Numbered from the stretch's first letter, positions 52,961 to 62,705 are shown. The stretch: DNA of 64,000 nucleotides from Rhodococcus jostii RHA1 (GCF_000014565.1 NC_008268.1:4526001-4590000); one strand, 5' to 3'. A program made the numbers and translations. Notes: a model not told the origin generated them from the letters alone.

Positions 52961-53875
52961 ATGAGCAAAGTGGTCAGCATGGCGGAAGCCATGGAAACGT
53001 ATGTCGAGGACGGGATGACCGTGTGCCTCGAGGGCTTCTCGCATCTCATCTCCTTCGCGGCTGCGCACGAGATCATCCGGCAGAAGCGGCAGAACCTCAC
53101 GCTGTGCCGGATGACGCCCGACATCGTGTCGGATCAACTCGTGGCCGCCGGGTGTGTCACCAAGCTCGTGGCCTCGTTCTTCGCGAGCGGCTCGGCCGGA
53201 TCGCTGCACGAGTTGCGACGCCGAATCGAGCACCACGATCCGGTGGCCCTCGAGGTCGAGGAGTACAGCCACTACGGAATGGTCTGCCGCTATCAGGCGG
53301 GCGCCGCACGACTCCCGTTCTTTCCGCTGCGCTCCTATGCCGGAAGCGACCTTCCGCGGCTCAACCCGCGAATTCGACTCGTCGACGATCCCTACGGCGA
53401 GGGCACCGTGTACGTCGTGCCTCCGCTGAACCCGGACGTCACCATCGTCCACGCGCAGCGCGCCGACCGTCACGGCAACGTGCAGATCTGGGGTATCTCC
53501 GGGGTTCAGCAGGAAGCGGTGTACGCCGCGGGGAAGGCGATCGTGGTCGTCGAGGAGATCGTCGACGACGAGGTCGTCCGCTCCGACCCCAGCCGCACGT
53601 TGATTCCCTCCCACGCGATCGATGCCGTCGTGGTCTGTCCGCGCGGGGCGCATCCGTCCTACGTGCAGGGGTACTACGACCGGGACTGCGCGTTCTACCG
53701 GCGATGGACCGCGATCAGCAAGGACTCCGCACTCCTGCAGGCGTGGCTGAAGGAGTGGATCCACGGCACCGCGAATCACGCCGAGTACCTGGACAAACTC
53801 GGCGGCGACTACTGGAACGACCTCGCCGTCGAGCCCCGATTCTCCGAACCAGTCGACTACGGGAGCCGGAAATGA
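52961..53875 (+). CDS. CoA-transferase subunit alpha (GctA/IpdA-like), 304 aa
   Basis: The protein belongs to the family I CoA-transferase alpha subunits, with MSKVVSMAEAMETYVEDGMT, GFSHLISFAAAHEIIRQKRQ near 20, VHAQRADRHGNVQIWGISG near 165 and the late GAHPSYVQGYYDRD. In actinobacteria this group includes IpdA of steroid-ring breakdown and glutaconate-type enzymes. ATG 52961 is chosen because GGAGAAGG lies eight bases upstream; an ATG at 52955 is closer to it than usual. It overlaps the beta subunit by four bases. Confidence 0.88.
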   Translation: MSKVVSMAEAMETYVEDGMTVCLEGFSHLISFAAAHEIIRQKRQNLTLCRMTPDIVSDQLVAAGCVTKLVASFFASGSAGSLHELRRRIEHHDPVALEVEEYSHYGMVCRYQAGAARLPFFPLRSYAGSDLPRLNPRIRLVDDPYGEGTVYVVPPLNPDVTIVHAQRADRHGNVQIWGISGVQQEAVYAAGKAIVVVEEIVDDEVVRSDPSRTLIPSHAIDAVVVCPRGAHPSYVQGYYDRDCAFYRRWTAISKDSALLQAWLKEWIHGTANHAEYLDKLGGDYWNDLAVEPRFSEPVDYGSRK

Positions 53876-54654
53876 GCACAGCACCACTCGGAGCGATCTC
53901 GGCGACGGAGATCATCGTGTCCGTCGCCGCCCGCGAACTCGCCGGGAAGGGGCGCGTCTTCGCCGGCGTCGGCTTGCCGACTCTCGCCGTCGATCTCGCC
54001 AAGAGGACAAGTAACCCGGACGTCGAATTGATCTACGAATCGGGAGTGTGCGGCGCGCACCCCGCCGCGATGGCCGAGGGCATCGCCGACTCGGTCGTCG
54101 TGTCGGGCGCGGAGTCGGTGGTATCGATGTCGGCACTGTTCGGTTACGTGCTGCAGGGCGGCAACGTCGACGTCGGATTTCTCGGTGCGGCCCAGATCGA
54201 CCGGTACGGCAGCCTCAACACCAGCATCATCGGCGACTGGGACAAGCCGACGGTCCGGTTGCCCGGTGCCGGTGGCGCCGTGGAGATCATGCCCAACGCC
54301 GGCGAGATCTTCGTGGTGATGCGGAGACACGACCCGAGCGCCTTCCCGGCGGAACTGGACTTCTGCACGTCCCCGAGCCCTGTCCGGGCCCGGGAGGCAG
54401 GTGACGGAATCATGCCCCGAGGCCGAGGGGTGACGAAGGTGTTCACGAACCTGGGGGTGCTGTCGAGGCAGGGTCCGTTCGACGAACTCGAGCTGGTCAG
54501 CGTGCACGAGGGGGTCACCGTCGACGACGTGCGAGCGCAGACCGGCTGGGAACTGAAGGTCGCCGACGATCTCACCGTCACCGCCCCGCCGACCGGCGAG
54601 GAGATTCACCTGCTCCGCGATGTGATCGACAAGGTTCGGCTGTATCTGCGCTGA
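53872..54654 (+). CDS. CoA-transferase subunit beta (GctB/IpdB-like), 260 aa
   Basis: The beta subunit carries the catalytic glutamate region LIYESGVCGAHPAAMAEG near residue 60, with FLGAAQIDRYGSLNTSIIGD near 105, and ends in a short helix. It pairs with the alpha subunit to form a heterodimer or heterotetramer that moves CoA between acids, or in IpdAB-type enzymes opens a ring. The stop codon lies four bases before the convergent helicase gene. The substrate is not assigned. Confidence 0.88.
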   Translation: MSTAPLGAISATEIIVSVAARELAGKGRVFAGVGLPTLAVDLAKRTSNPDVELIYESGVCGAHPAAMAEGIADSVVVSGAESVVSMSALFGYVLQGGNVDVGFLGAAQIDRYGSLNTSIIGDWDKPTVRLPGAGGAVEIMPNAGEIFVVMRRHDPSAFPAELDFCTSPSPVRAREAGDGIMPRGRGVTKVFTNLGVLSRQGPFDELELVSVHEGVTVDDVRAQTGWELKVADDLTVTAPPTGEEIHLLRDVIDKVRLYLR

Positions 54655-54658
54655 CCCG

Positions 54659-57022
54659 TCAGCCGAGTGAGTCCAGTACCGCCGTCAGGACCCGGATCGC
54701 GCCGTCCTTGTCGAGGGGGTCGTTACCGTTTCCGCACTTCGGTGAGTACACGCACGACGGGCAGCCTGACGTGCATTCGCACGATTCGATCGCTTCACGG
54801 GTCGCGCCGAGCCAGCGAGTGAGTTCGGCGTGACCCCGGTCGGCGAATCCGGCGCCGCCTGCATGACCGTCGTAGACGAACACCGTCGGAAGTCCGGTAT
54901 CGGCGTGCACCGCCGTCGAGACGCCGCCGATGTCGCCTCGATCGCACACCGCGACGAGAGGCAGGAGCCCGATCGCGGCATGTTCGGCGGCGTGGAGCGA
55001 ACCGGGCACGCGTTCGGCCGGAACACCCGCCCGCACCAGAAGTTCCGGGGTAACGGTGTACATCACCGCGCGGGTGGGGAGGGTCTGCTTCGGCATGTCC
55101 AGTTCGACCGCGTCGAGGACCTCGCCCGAAGGCAGCCGTCGCAGGTACCCGATCACCTGATGGGTCACCTCCACCTCGACGAGCGCAACCTCGACGTCGC
55201 CGAACTGCTTCTGCTCGAGTACCGAGGTGACGGTGATCTCGGTGGTCTCGCGGGCCGACGTCGTCCAGTCCGGGTCCTCCGCGTGCACCAGGGCGAGTCC
55301 CTGGTCGAGGTCGAGTTCGTCGACGACGTACGACTCACCCTGGTGGATGTGGACGGCGCCGGGGTGTGCCGTGGCGGGAGCGCGGCCCGTGTCGACAGTT
55401 CCGAGCATGCGTCCCGATTCCGACACGACAATTGCCACCTGGGTTCCGATTCCACCCCGGATATCCACTGCGCCATGAGGATTTGTGCCGGCGGTGACGA
55501 ACCAGCCGTGTGCCCGCCGGCGGATCAGGCCCTGCTCGGCCAGCTTTCCGAGAACGTCGATCGCCCCGAACGCCTCGGCCTCGGCGTCGGAAAGTGGTAG
55601 TTCCATTGCCGCGCAGAGCAACTGCGGTCCGAGGACGTACGGATTGCTCGGGTCCGTGACGGTCGCCTCGACGGGTTTGTCGAGCAGCGCGGACGGGTGG
55701 TGGACGAGGTAGGTGTCGAGAGGGTCGTCACGCGCGATCAGGACTACGAGCGAACCTTCGCCGCGTCGGCCGGACCGGCCTCCCTGTTGCCAGAACGACG
55801 CCACCGTGCCGGGGAACCCGGCGACCACGACGGCGTCGAGGCCGGCGATGTCGACGCCGAGTTCCAGCGCATTCGTCGTCGCCGCCCCCAGCAGCGTGCC
55901 GTCGGCGAGTGCGGTCTCGAGCTCACGCCGGTCCTCGGCGAGGTACCCGGCTCGATACGACGCGACTCGCGACGAGAGTTCGGGATCGATCTCCCCGAGT
56001 AGGCGTTTGGTCGCCATAGCAGTCAGCTCCGCGCCCCGGCGGGAACGCACGAAGGTGAGCGTGCGGGCTCCCTCGACCATCAGGTCGGCCATGATGCGCG
56101 CGGCCTCCGAACCCGCGGGCCGTCGAACGGGGCTTCCGTTCTCCCCGGTGACCTCCCGCATGAGCGGGGGTTCCCACAGCGCGACCGTCCGGGGGCCGTG
56201 TGGTGAACCGTCTTCCACGACCTCGGCGCAGGGCGCGCCGATCAGCCGTGACGCCGCCGCTCCAGGGTCCGCTGTCGTGGCGGACGCGAGGACGAAGACG
56301 GGTTCGGCGCCGTACCGTGCCGCGATGCGCCGGAGCCGTAACAGCACGAGCGCGACATTCGAGCCGAAGACACCACGGTAGGAGTGGCATTCGTCGATCA
56401 CCACGTACGCCAGGTTCCGGAAGAAGTGCGCCCATCGCTGATGGGTCCGGAGGAGGGAGATGTGCAGCATGTCGGGGTTCGTGAAGAGCCACCGCGAGTT
56501 CTCCCGTGCCCAGTGCCGCACCTCGAGTGGGGTGTCGCCGTCGAACATGCACGGGCGCACGCCCCGGAGGTCGTCCCCGGCGTCCAGGACTTCCGAGTCG
56601 ATGAGCGAGGTCACGGCCCGGAGTTGGTCTGCTCCCAGCGCCTTGGTCGGCGAGAGGTAGAGGGCGGTCGCCCGCGGATCCGTTGCCAGAGTGGTGAGTA
56701 CCGGAAGCTGGTAGGCCAGGGACTTGCCCGAGGCGGTGCCGGTCGACACCACGACGTTCGTCCCGTGATGTGCCAGGTCGGCGGCGGTGGCCTGGTGGGT
56801 CCAGGGACGGGGGATCCCGTTCTCCTGCATGGCCCGGACGACGCTCGGGTGCGCCCACGCGGGCCATTCCGACAGCTGAGAAGTCCGGGCAGGCATTTCG
56901 GCGGCGAAAGTGAGCGGGTTTTCGTCTCGGGGAACACCCTCGAGGACTCGGTTCAGCAGCGCCCGGCCGTATGTTTCGCCCGTATTTCCACTGTCGTCAC
57001 GTGGTGAAAACGGTGTGCTCAC
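54659..57022 (-). CDS. DEAD/DEAH-box helicase with DUF1998 domain (MrfA/SftH-like), 787 aa
   Basis: This is a superfamily 2 helicase. The N-terminal RecA domain has the Q-motif region, motif I VVSTGTASGKSLAYQLPVL near residue 85, DEAH-type box VVIDECHSYRGVFG near 205 and LASATTADPG near 245. The C-terminal helicase domain has TLLGAATTNALELGVDIAG and QQGGRSGRRGEGSLVVLIA. The DUF1998 region ends in a zinc-binding cluster CECTSGCPSCVYSPKCGN near residue 755. Bacillus MrfA (mitomycin repair) and mycobacterial SftH are known relatives; it corresponds to Rv3649. GTG 57022 follows GGAG by seven bases and gives the natural N-terminus. It may act in repair of DNA crosslinks. Confidence 0.88.
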   Translation of the reverse strand: MSTPFSPRDDSGNTGETYGRALLNRVLEGVPRDENPLTFAAEMPARTSQLSEWPAWAHPSVVRAMQENGIPRPWTHQATAADLAHHGTNVVVSTGTASGKSLAYQLPVLTTLATDPRATALYLSPTKALGADQLRAVTSLIDSEVLDAGDDLRGVRPCMFDGDTPLEVRHWARENSRWLFTNPDMLHISLLRTHQRWAHFFRNLAYVVIDECHSYRGVFGSNVALVLLRLRRIAARYGAEPVFVLASATTADPGAAASRLIGAPCAEVVEDGSPHGPRTVALWEPPLMREVTGENGSPVRRPAGSEAARIMADLMVEGARTLTFVRSRRGAELTAMATKRLLGEIDPELSSRVASYRAGYLAEDRRELETALADGTLLGAATTNALELGVDIAGLDAVVVAGFPGTVASFWQQGGRSGRRGEGSLVVLIARDDPLDTYLVHHPSALLDKPVEATVTDPSNPYVLGPQLLCAAMELPLSDAEAEAFGAIDVLGKLAEQGLIRRRAHGWFVTAGTNPHGAVDIRGGIGTQVAIVVSESGRMLGTVDTGRAPATAHPGAVHIHQGESYVVDELDLDQGLALVHAEDPDWTTSARETTEITVTSVLEQKQFGDVEVALVEVEVTHQVIGYLRRLPSGEVLDAVELDMPKQTLPTRAVMYTVTPELLVRAGVPAERVPGSLHAAEHAAIGLLPLVAVCDRGDIGGVSTAVHADTGLPTVFVYDGHAGGAGFADRGHAELTRWLGATREAIESCECTSGCPSCVYSPKCGNGNDPLDKDGAIRVLTAVLDSLG

Positions 57023-57419
57023 TGATGTCTCCGGGCTGTCGTAGGGTACGGGCGAGTAGCTTCCACACCGCCACGACCTGCGCATTTGATGATAACGAGT
57101 CCTTTTCCGGGGCTGTCGCCCGGGGTGTCGTGACCCCCGCGCCAATCCGCTGTTTCGTGCCTGTTCGCTACAAGATCAACTTTTTGTGTGAATTGTTCGG
57201 ATTTCGACTGTTGCGTTCGCGGAGTTCATGGTTGACTACAACTGGTCGCAGCTTCTGTGTTCGTAGGCTTGAAAGAGTGAACGTTCGCAGGATCGATGTT
57301 GCGAACGCGGTGCTCTGCTTTTCCTGAGGGGGAAATCTAGAAGTACAGCGGTCGGAACCGGCCCGGCGGACTGTATGTGCTGTCCGCCGAATCCGGTGGT
57401 TAGAAAGAGAAGGAAAAGC
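57023..57419 (+). promoter_or_regulatory. Long leader region of cspA
   Basis: This 397-base region lies between the divergent helicase gene and cspA. It contains a TTGACT hexamer at about 57232, and two short perfect hairpins: GTTCGC/GCGAAC (57283-57306) and GGCGGAC/GTCCGCC (57365-57388), the latter 32 bases before the cspA start. Cold-shock genes commonly have long structured leaders. No gene was found in it. Confidence 0.45.
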
Positions 57420-57623
57420 ATGGCACAGGGCACTGTGAAGTGGTTCAACGCGGAAAAGGGCTTCGGCTTCATCGCACCCGAAGACGGCTCCGCTGACGTC
57501 TTCGTTCACTACTCCGAGATCCAGGGCAGCGGCTTCCGCACCCTCGAGGAGAACCAGCGCGTGGAGTTCGAGGTCGGCCAGGGCACCAAGGGCCCCCAGG
57601 CTACCGGCGTTCGCGCAGTCTGA
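57420..57623 (+). CDS. cspA: Cold-shock protein CspA, 67 aa
   Basis: This is a single cold-shock domain with the RNA-binding motifs [20 protein letters not shown] and [10 protein letters not shown]. The protein is an RNA chaperone that melts structured mRNA. The ATG follows GAAGGA by six bases. It corresponds to cspA (Rv3648c). A strong hairpin terminator lies 66 bases downstream. Confidence 0.95.
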   Translation: MAQGTVKWFNAEKGFGFIAPEDGSADVFVHYSEIQGSGFRTLEENQRVEFEVGQGTKGPQATGVRAV

Positions 57624-57688
57624 TTCTGCCGTTCACATTCGTGAACACGTAAATCAGATAGGCGGGGTCTTCGTGACCGCGTCTGATT

Positions 57689-57719
57689 CGTCCCCCATCG
57701 CCTGAGGCGGTGGGGGACG
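57689..57719 (+). terminator. cspA terminator
   Basis: CGTCCCCCATCGCC (57689-57702) pairs with GGCGGTGGGGGACG (57706-57719), with one G-T wobble and a TGA loop. It lies 66 bases after the cspA stop. Confidence 0.75.
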
Positions 57720-57763
57720 AGTCGTTTTCACGGCAACGGTGCCGTGGCAAAGGGGGTACTTCA

Positions 57764-58348
57764 GTGAGCCAGCTCTCCTTCTTCTCCGCGGAGTCGATGC
57801 CGCCGGCAGTCACCGATCTGTGCGGTCTTCTCGCCGCGACGGGTCAGGTGGTCACATCGGCCGGGCGTGCGCGCATCTCGATCGTGGTCGACGCCCAGTG
57901 GCGGGCGGAGGCGATTGCGGAGTTGATCACCCAGGCCGGACTCGAGGTCGAGATCACGCGCAGCGACGAGGGCAGCCCGCTGGTCCGCACCGCATCGGTC
58001 GTCGACTTGCGGCCTCTCGCGGACCAGTGGACGAGAGGGGCGGTCAAGGCGGTGCCCTCCGGCTGGGTGCCGTCGGGGCGTCAGCTGAGGGTGTGGGCTC
58101 TCGCGTCGGGCAGGAGTGAAGCGGAGGGGGAGCGGTTCGTCCTCGGACTCGATCCGCATGCCCCGGATACCCACGCGCCGTTGGCTCAGGCATTGATGAG
58201 AGCGGGCATCGCGCCGACGCTGATCGGTACCCGTGGCTCCGGTCCGGGGCTCCGAATCTCGGGTCGGCGTAGGCTCGGCAGACTCGTCGAGAGCATCGGT
58301 GAGGCGCCCGGAAATTTGGACGACCGTACCGGTTGGCCCCACGTGTAG
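57764..58348 (+). CDS. Conserved actinobacterial protein of unknown function (Rv3647c-type), 194 aa
   Basis: The protein begins SQLSFFSAESMPPAVTDLCG and contains VWALASGRSEAEGERFVLGL near residue 118. It ends with a basic RRRLGRLVESIGEAP segment. It matches by position the conserved gene between cspA and topA in mycobacteria. No catalytic motif or membrane span is visible. The GTG at 57764 follows AGGGGG by several bases. The basic C-terminal region might bind nucleic acid, which is inference only. Confidence 0.75.
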   Translation: MSQLSFFSAESMPPAVTDLCGLLAATGQVVTSAGRARISIVVDAQWRAEAIAELITQAGLEVEITRSDEGSPLVRTASVVDLRPLADQWTRGAVKAVPSGWVPSGRQLRVWALASGRSEAEGERFVLGLDPHAPDTHAPLAQALMRAGIAPTLIGTRGSGPGLRISGRRRLGRLVESIGEAPGNLDDRTGWPHV

Positions 58349-58485
58349 AGCCGCGCACACGGTACTGATCTGCGAGGATGGGTTCCGGGTATGTCACTCT
58401 AGTAATAGGCGAACCGGGTATAAAAGGGTTTGTCTGCACAACTGCCGAGTGGCAGCGATCGACTTCAGGAAGGCTCGGGCTACAG

Positions 58486-61407
58486 GTGGCTAAAGGGGAC
58501 AACGGCAGTGCACAGGGTGCGGCGGGAGCGTCCGGCCAGCCTCGCCGCCTCGTGATCGTCGAGTCGCCGACCAAGGCCCGCAAGATCGCCCCGTACCTCG
58601 GAAAGAACTATGTCGTCGAGGCGTCGGTCGGTCACATCCGCGACCTTCCGCGCGGAGCCGCAGACGTCCCGGCCAAGTACAAGGGTGAATCCTGGGCGCG
58701 GCTCGGAGTCAACGTCGACCATGATTTCGAACCCCTCTACGTGGTCAGTCCAGAGAAGAAGTCCAAGGTCACGGAGCTGAAGAGCCTCCTCAAGGACGCC
58801 GACGAACTCTTCCTCGCCACCGACCCCGACCGTGAGGGCGAAGCGATCGCCTGGCATCTCCTCGAGACGCTCAAGCCGAAGATCCCGGTTCGCCGGATGG
58901 TCTTCCACGAGATCACCGAGCCGGCCATCCGCGCCGCGGCCGAGGACACCCGCGAACTCGACAACGACCTGGTCGACGCGCAGGAGACCCGCCGCATCCT
59001 CGACCGTCTGTACGGCTACGAGGTCAGCCCCGTGCTGTGGAAGAAGGTCATGCCGAGGCTGTCGGCAGGCCGAGTGCAGTCCGTCGCCACCCGTGTCATC
59101 GTGCAGCGGGAACGTGAGCGGATGGCGTTCCGCTCGGCGTCCTACTGGGACATCTCCGCCACCCTCGACGCCGGCGCTGACGCCAGCCCCCGCAGTTTCG
59201 GGGCGCGTCTGGTGAGCGTCGACGGCTCCCGGGTCGCCACCGGCCGCGACTTCGGCGCCGATGGCCAGCTGAAGACGAGCACCGTTACGGTTCTGGACGA
59301 GGCGCGAGCGCAGCGTCTGGCCGAGTCCCTCGCCGGTGTCGACCTCACCGTCTCCTCCGCCGAGAGCAAGCCGTACACCCGCAAGCCGTACGCGCCGTTC
59401 ATGACGTCGACGCTGCAGCAGGAGGCGGGCCGCAAGCTCCGCTTCACGTCCGAGCGGACCATGCGCATCGCGCAGCGGCTGTACGAGAACGGCTACATCA
59501 CCTACATGCGTACCGACTCGACGACCTTGTCGTCGTCGGCGATCGCTGCCGCCCGCGCGCAGGCCACCGAGTTGTACGGCGCCGAGTACGTGCACGACAC
59601 ACCGCGCCAGTACACGCGCAAGGTCAAGAACGCGCAGGAGGCGCACGAGGCCATCCGCCCGGCCGGTGACGTGTTCCAGACCCCTGGTCAGCTGCACTCC
59701 CGCCTCGACACCGACGAGTTCCGCCTGTACGAGCTGATCTGGCAGCGCACCGTGGCGTCGCAGATGGCGGACGCGCGGGGCACGACGCTCACCTTGCGGA
59801 TCACCGGAACCGCGGGCACCGGCGAGGAATGCACCTTCTCCTCGTCGGGCCGCACCATCACGTTCGCCGGATTCCTGAAGGCCTACGTGGAGAGCGTCGA
59901 CGAGGAGGCCGGCGGCCAGTCCGACGACGCCGAGTCGCGCCTGCCGGTGCTCGTCGAGGGCCAGGCGGTCACCGCCACCAAGCTCGATCCCGATGGCCAC
60001 ACCACGAACCCGCCCGCCCGCTACACCGAGGCGAGCCTGATCAAGACCCTCGAAGAGCTGGGCATCGGCCGCCCGTCCACCTACTCGTCGATCATCAAGA
60101 CCATTCTCGATCGCGGATATGTCTACAAGCGCGGCAGTGCGCTGGTCCCGTCCTGGGTGGCGTTCGCCGTCATCGGTCTCCTCGAGATGCACTTCGGGCG
60201 GCTGGTGGACTTCGACTTCACCGCCGGGATGGAAGACGATCTCGACGCGATCGCCGGTGGCCGGGAACAGCGCGGCAACTGGTTGAGCAGTTTCTACTTC
60301 GGCGGCGATCACGGCGCCGAGGGTTCGGTTGCCCGTGAGGGCGGCCTGAAGAAGATGGTCGGGGTCAACCTCGAGGAGATCGACGCTCGCGAGGTCAACT
60401 CGATCAGGCTCTTCGACGACGCCGAGGGACGGGAAGTGCACGTCCGCGTCGGACGGTTCGGTCCGTACCTCGAGCGGATGGTCCAGAACCCGGACGACCC
60501 CGAGGGCGACCTCATTTCCCAGCGGGCCAACCTGCCCGACGACCTTCCGCCGGACGAGCTGACACCGGAGTACGCGGAGAAGCTCTTTTCGACGCCGCAG
60601 GAGGGTCGCAAGCTGGGCGTCGACCCGCTCACCGGCCACGAGATCGTCGCGAAGGAGGGCCGCTTCGGCCCCTACGTCACCGAGATCCTTCCCGAGCCGG
60701 AACCGGAGCCCGAACCGGCAGTGGTGCCGGTGACGGACGAATCCGGCGACGGGACGACCAAGACGAAGACAGCTGCCAAGAAGGCGCCCGCGAAGAAGGC
60801 GGCGGCGAAGAAGGCCACCGGTCCGAAGCCGCGGACGGGTTCGCTGCTCAAGTCGATGGACCTGGCGACGGTGACCCTCGACGACGCCCTGAAGCTGCTG
60901 TCGCTGCCGCGCGTCGTGGGTGTCGATCCGGAGTCCAAGGAAGAGATCACCGCGCAGAACGGCCGCTACGGCCCGTACCTGAAGAAGGGGACGGATTCGC
61001 GGTCCCTCGCCACCGAGGACCAGATGTTCACGGTGACCCTCGACGAGGCGCTGAAGATCTATGCGGAGCCCAAACGCCGCGGACGGCAGGCTGCGGCCAC
61101 CCCGCCGCTGCGTGAGCTGGGCGTCGACACGGTCAGCGAGAAGCCGATGGTGATCAAGGACGGCCGGTTCGGGCCGTACGTGACCGACGGTGAAACCAAC
61201 GCCAGCCTCCGCAAGGGCGACGAGGTGGAGTCCATCACCGACGCCCGCGCTTCGGAACTGCTGGCGGATCGGCGTGCCCGCGGTCCCGTCAAGAAGAAGG
61301 CCGCCGCGAAGAAGGCGCCCGCCAAGAAGGCTGCAAAGAAGACCGCCGCCAAGAAGGCGCCGGCCAAGAAGGCGGCCTCGAAGAAGGCAGCGGACAAGAA
61401 GGCGTGA
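58486..61407 (+). CDS. topA: DNA topoisomerase I, 973 aa
   Basis: This is a type IA topoisomerase that relaxes negative supercoils. The TOPRIM domain has RLVIVESPTKARKIAPYLG near residue 25 and LFLATDPDREGEAIAWHLL near 110. The active tyrosine is Tyr340 in GYITYMRTDSTTLS. The C-terminal domains repeat the FGPY-type motif typical of mycobacterial TopA (GRFGPYVTE, GRYGPYLKK, GRFGPYVTD). A lysine- and alanine-rich tail (AKKAPAKKA-type repeats) ends the protein and binds DNA, as does a similar internal stretch near residue 765. Zinc fingers are absent, as in mycobacteria. The GTG at 58486 gives a short N-terminal tail before the TOPRIM fold; longer starts are not supported. Confidence 0.96.
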   Translation: MAKGDNGSAQGAAGASGQPRRLVIVESPTKARKIAPYLGKNYVVEASVGHIRDLPRGAADVPAKYKGESWARLGVNVDHDFEPLYVVSPEKKSKVTELKSLLKDADELFLATDPDREGEAIAWHLLETLKPKIPVRRMVFHEITEPAIRAAAEDTRELDNDLVDAQETRRILDRLYGYEVSPVLWKKVMPRLSAGRVQSVATRVIVQRERERMAFRSASYWDISATLDAGADASPRSFGARLVSVDGSRVATGRDFGADGQLKTSTVTVLDEARAQRLAESLAGVDLTVSSAESKPYTRKPYAPFMTSTLQQEAGRKLRFTSERTMRIAQRLYENGYITYMRTDSTTLSSSAIAAARAQATELYGAEYVHDTPRQYTRKVKNAQEAHEAIRPAGDVFQTPGQLHSRLDTDEFRLYELIWQRTVASQMADARGTTLTLRITGTAGTGEECTFSSSGRTITFAGFLKAYVESVDEEAGGQSDDAESRLPVLVEGQAVTATKLDPDGHTTNPPARYTEASLIKTLEELGIGRPSTYSSIIKTILDRGYVYKRGSALVPSWVAFAVIGLLEMHFGRLVDFDFTAGMEDDLDAIAGGREQRGNWLSSFYFGGDHGAEGSVAREGGLKKMVGVNLEEIDAREVNSIRLFDDAEGREVHVRVGRFGPYLERMVQNPDDPEGDLISQRANLPDDLPPDELTPEYAEKLFSTPQEGRKLGVDPLTGHEIVAKEGRFGPYVTEILPEPEPEPEPAVVPVTDESGDGTTKTKTAAKKAPAKKAAAKKATGPKPRTGSLLKSMDLATVTLDDALKLLSLPRVVGVDPESKEEITAQNGRYGPYLKKGTDSRSLATEDQMFTVTLDEALKIYAEPKRRGRQAAATPPLRELGVDTVSEKPMVIKDGRFGPYVTDGETNASLRKGDEVESITDARASELLADRRARGPVKKKAAAKKAPAKKAAKKTAAKKAPAKKAASKKAADKKA

Positions 61408-61459
61408 GCCGGTACCTCGGGCCGGTCGTGCTGTCGCATGTGCCGGTTAGGCTGGCGCG

Positions 61460-62674
61460 GTGACGGTATTCGACCGGTTGGTGGGCCAAGAGGACGTCGA
61501 GGCCGAGCTGACGGCCGCGGCGACCGCCGCCCGTCGCGGAGTCGGCGCGATGGGCTCCTCGATGACGCATTCGTGGCTGTTCACGGGCCCACCCGGATCG
61601 GGTAGGTCGGTGGCCGCGCAGTGTTTCGCCGCAGCACTCCAATGCACCAGCGACGGCGTTCCCGGCTGCGGCGTCTGCCACGCGTGCACCACCGCGATGG
61701 CCGGTACCCACGGCGACGTCCGGCAGGTAGTCCCCGAGGGGCTGAGCATCAGCGTCAAGGAGATGCGCGCCATCGTGCAGACCGCCGCCCGACGGCCGAG
61801 CACCGGGCGCTGGCAAATCGTGGTCGTCGAGGACGCGGACCGGCTCACCGAGGGGGCGGCCAACGCCCTCCTGAAAGTGGTGGAGGAGCCGCCGGATCGC
61901 ACCGTGTTCCTGTTGTGTGCGCCCTCTGTCGACCCGCAGGACATCTCCGTGACGCTGCGGTCGCGCTGCCGGCACGTCCATCTCGTGACCCCGTCGGCCG
62001 ACTCCATCGCCAAGGTCCTGCGCGAGCGGGACGGCCTGGATCCCGCCGATGCGCAACTGGCGGCCTCGATCAGCGGCGGTCACGTCGGGCGCGCCCGACG
62101 TCTCGCGACGGATCTCAATGCCAAGGTGCGCCGTAAGGATGCTCTGGATCTCGCCGTCGCGGCGCTGCGGCCCGCCACCGCGTTCGCCGCCGCGGAGGAA
62201 CTGGTGCGTTCCGCCGACGCGGAGGCGAAGGAGATGAGCGCGTCCAGGGACGAGCAGGAGACCGAGGAGTTGCGCACCGCGCTGGGAGCGGGCGGCACCG
62301 GCAAGGGTGCTGCTGGAGCCCTGCGAGGCTCGGCCGGCGTGCTGAAGGATCTCGAGAAGCGCCAGAAGTCCCGGGCCACTCGCACGGGCCGTGACGCACT
62401 CGACCGTGCACTGATCGATCTGGCCGGTCTCTACCGCGACGCGCTCGCCGTCGCATGGAAATCGAACGCGGCCGCGAACCACCCGGACATGGCGGATCGG
62501 GCCGCCGACCTCGCCTCGCGAACAACCCCGGAAGGCCTTCTGAGGTGCATCGAAGCCGTCCTCGAGTGCCGCGAGGCGATCACCGTCAACGTCAAGCCGC
62601 AGTGGGCTGTCGACGCCATGGTGGCCACTCTCGGCGACGCGTTCAGGGAGCCGTTTTCGCATACTCGGGGTTGA
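61460..62674 (+). CDS. holB: DNA polymerase III subunit delta-prime, 404 aa
   Basis: This clamp-loader subunit has an AAA+ fold. It opens VFDRLVGQEDVEAELTAAAT, has a degenerate P-loop LFTGPPGSGRSVAAQCFAAA in which the usual lysine is arginine, a zinc-binding cluster CTSDGVPGCGVCHAC near 55, and LTEGAANALLKVVEEPPDRT with a late TLRSRCRHVHL near 165. The missing P-loop lysine is typical for the non-hydrolysing delta-prime subunit. The GTG lies six bases after a TAGGCT hexamer, which suggests a leaderless mRNA. It corresponds to Rv3644c. A tRNA-Thr gene follows by 31 bases. Confidence 0.92.
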   Translation: MTVFDRLVGQEDVEAELTAAATAARRGVGAMGSSMTHSWLFTGPPGSGRSVAAQCFAAALQCTSDGVPGCGVCHACTTAMAGTHGDVRQVVPEGLSISVKEMRAIVQTAARRPSTGRWQIVVVEDADRLTEGAANALLKVVEEPPDRTVFLLCAPSVDPQDISVTLRSRCRHVHLVTPSADSIAKVLRERDGLDPADAQLAASISGGHVGRARRLATDLNAKVRRKDALDLAVAALRPATAFAAAEELVRSADAEAKEMSASRDEQETEELRTALGAGGTGKGAAGALRGSAGVLKDLEKRQKSRATRTGRDALDRALIDLAGLYRDALAVAWKSNAAANHPDMADRAADLASRTTPEGLLRCIEAVLECREAITVNVKPQWAVDAMVATLGDAFREPFSHTRG

Positions 62675-62705
62675 GGCGCTAGACTCGCCACCGCCGAAAG
62701 GCACC

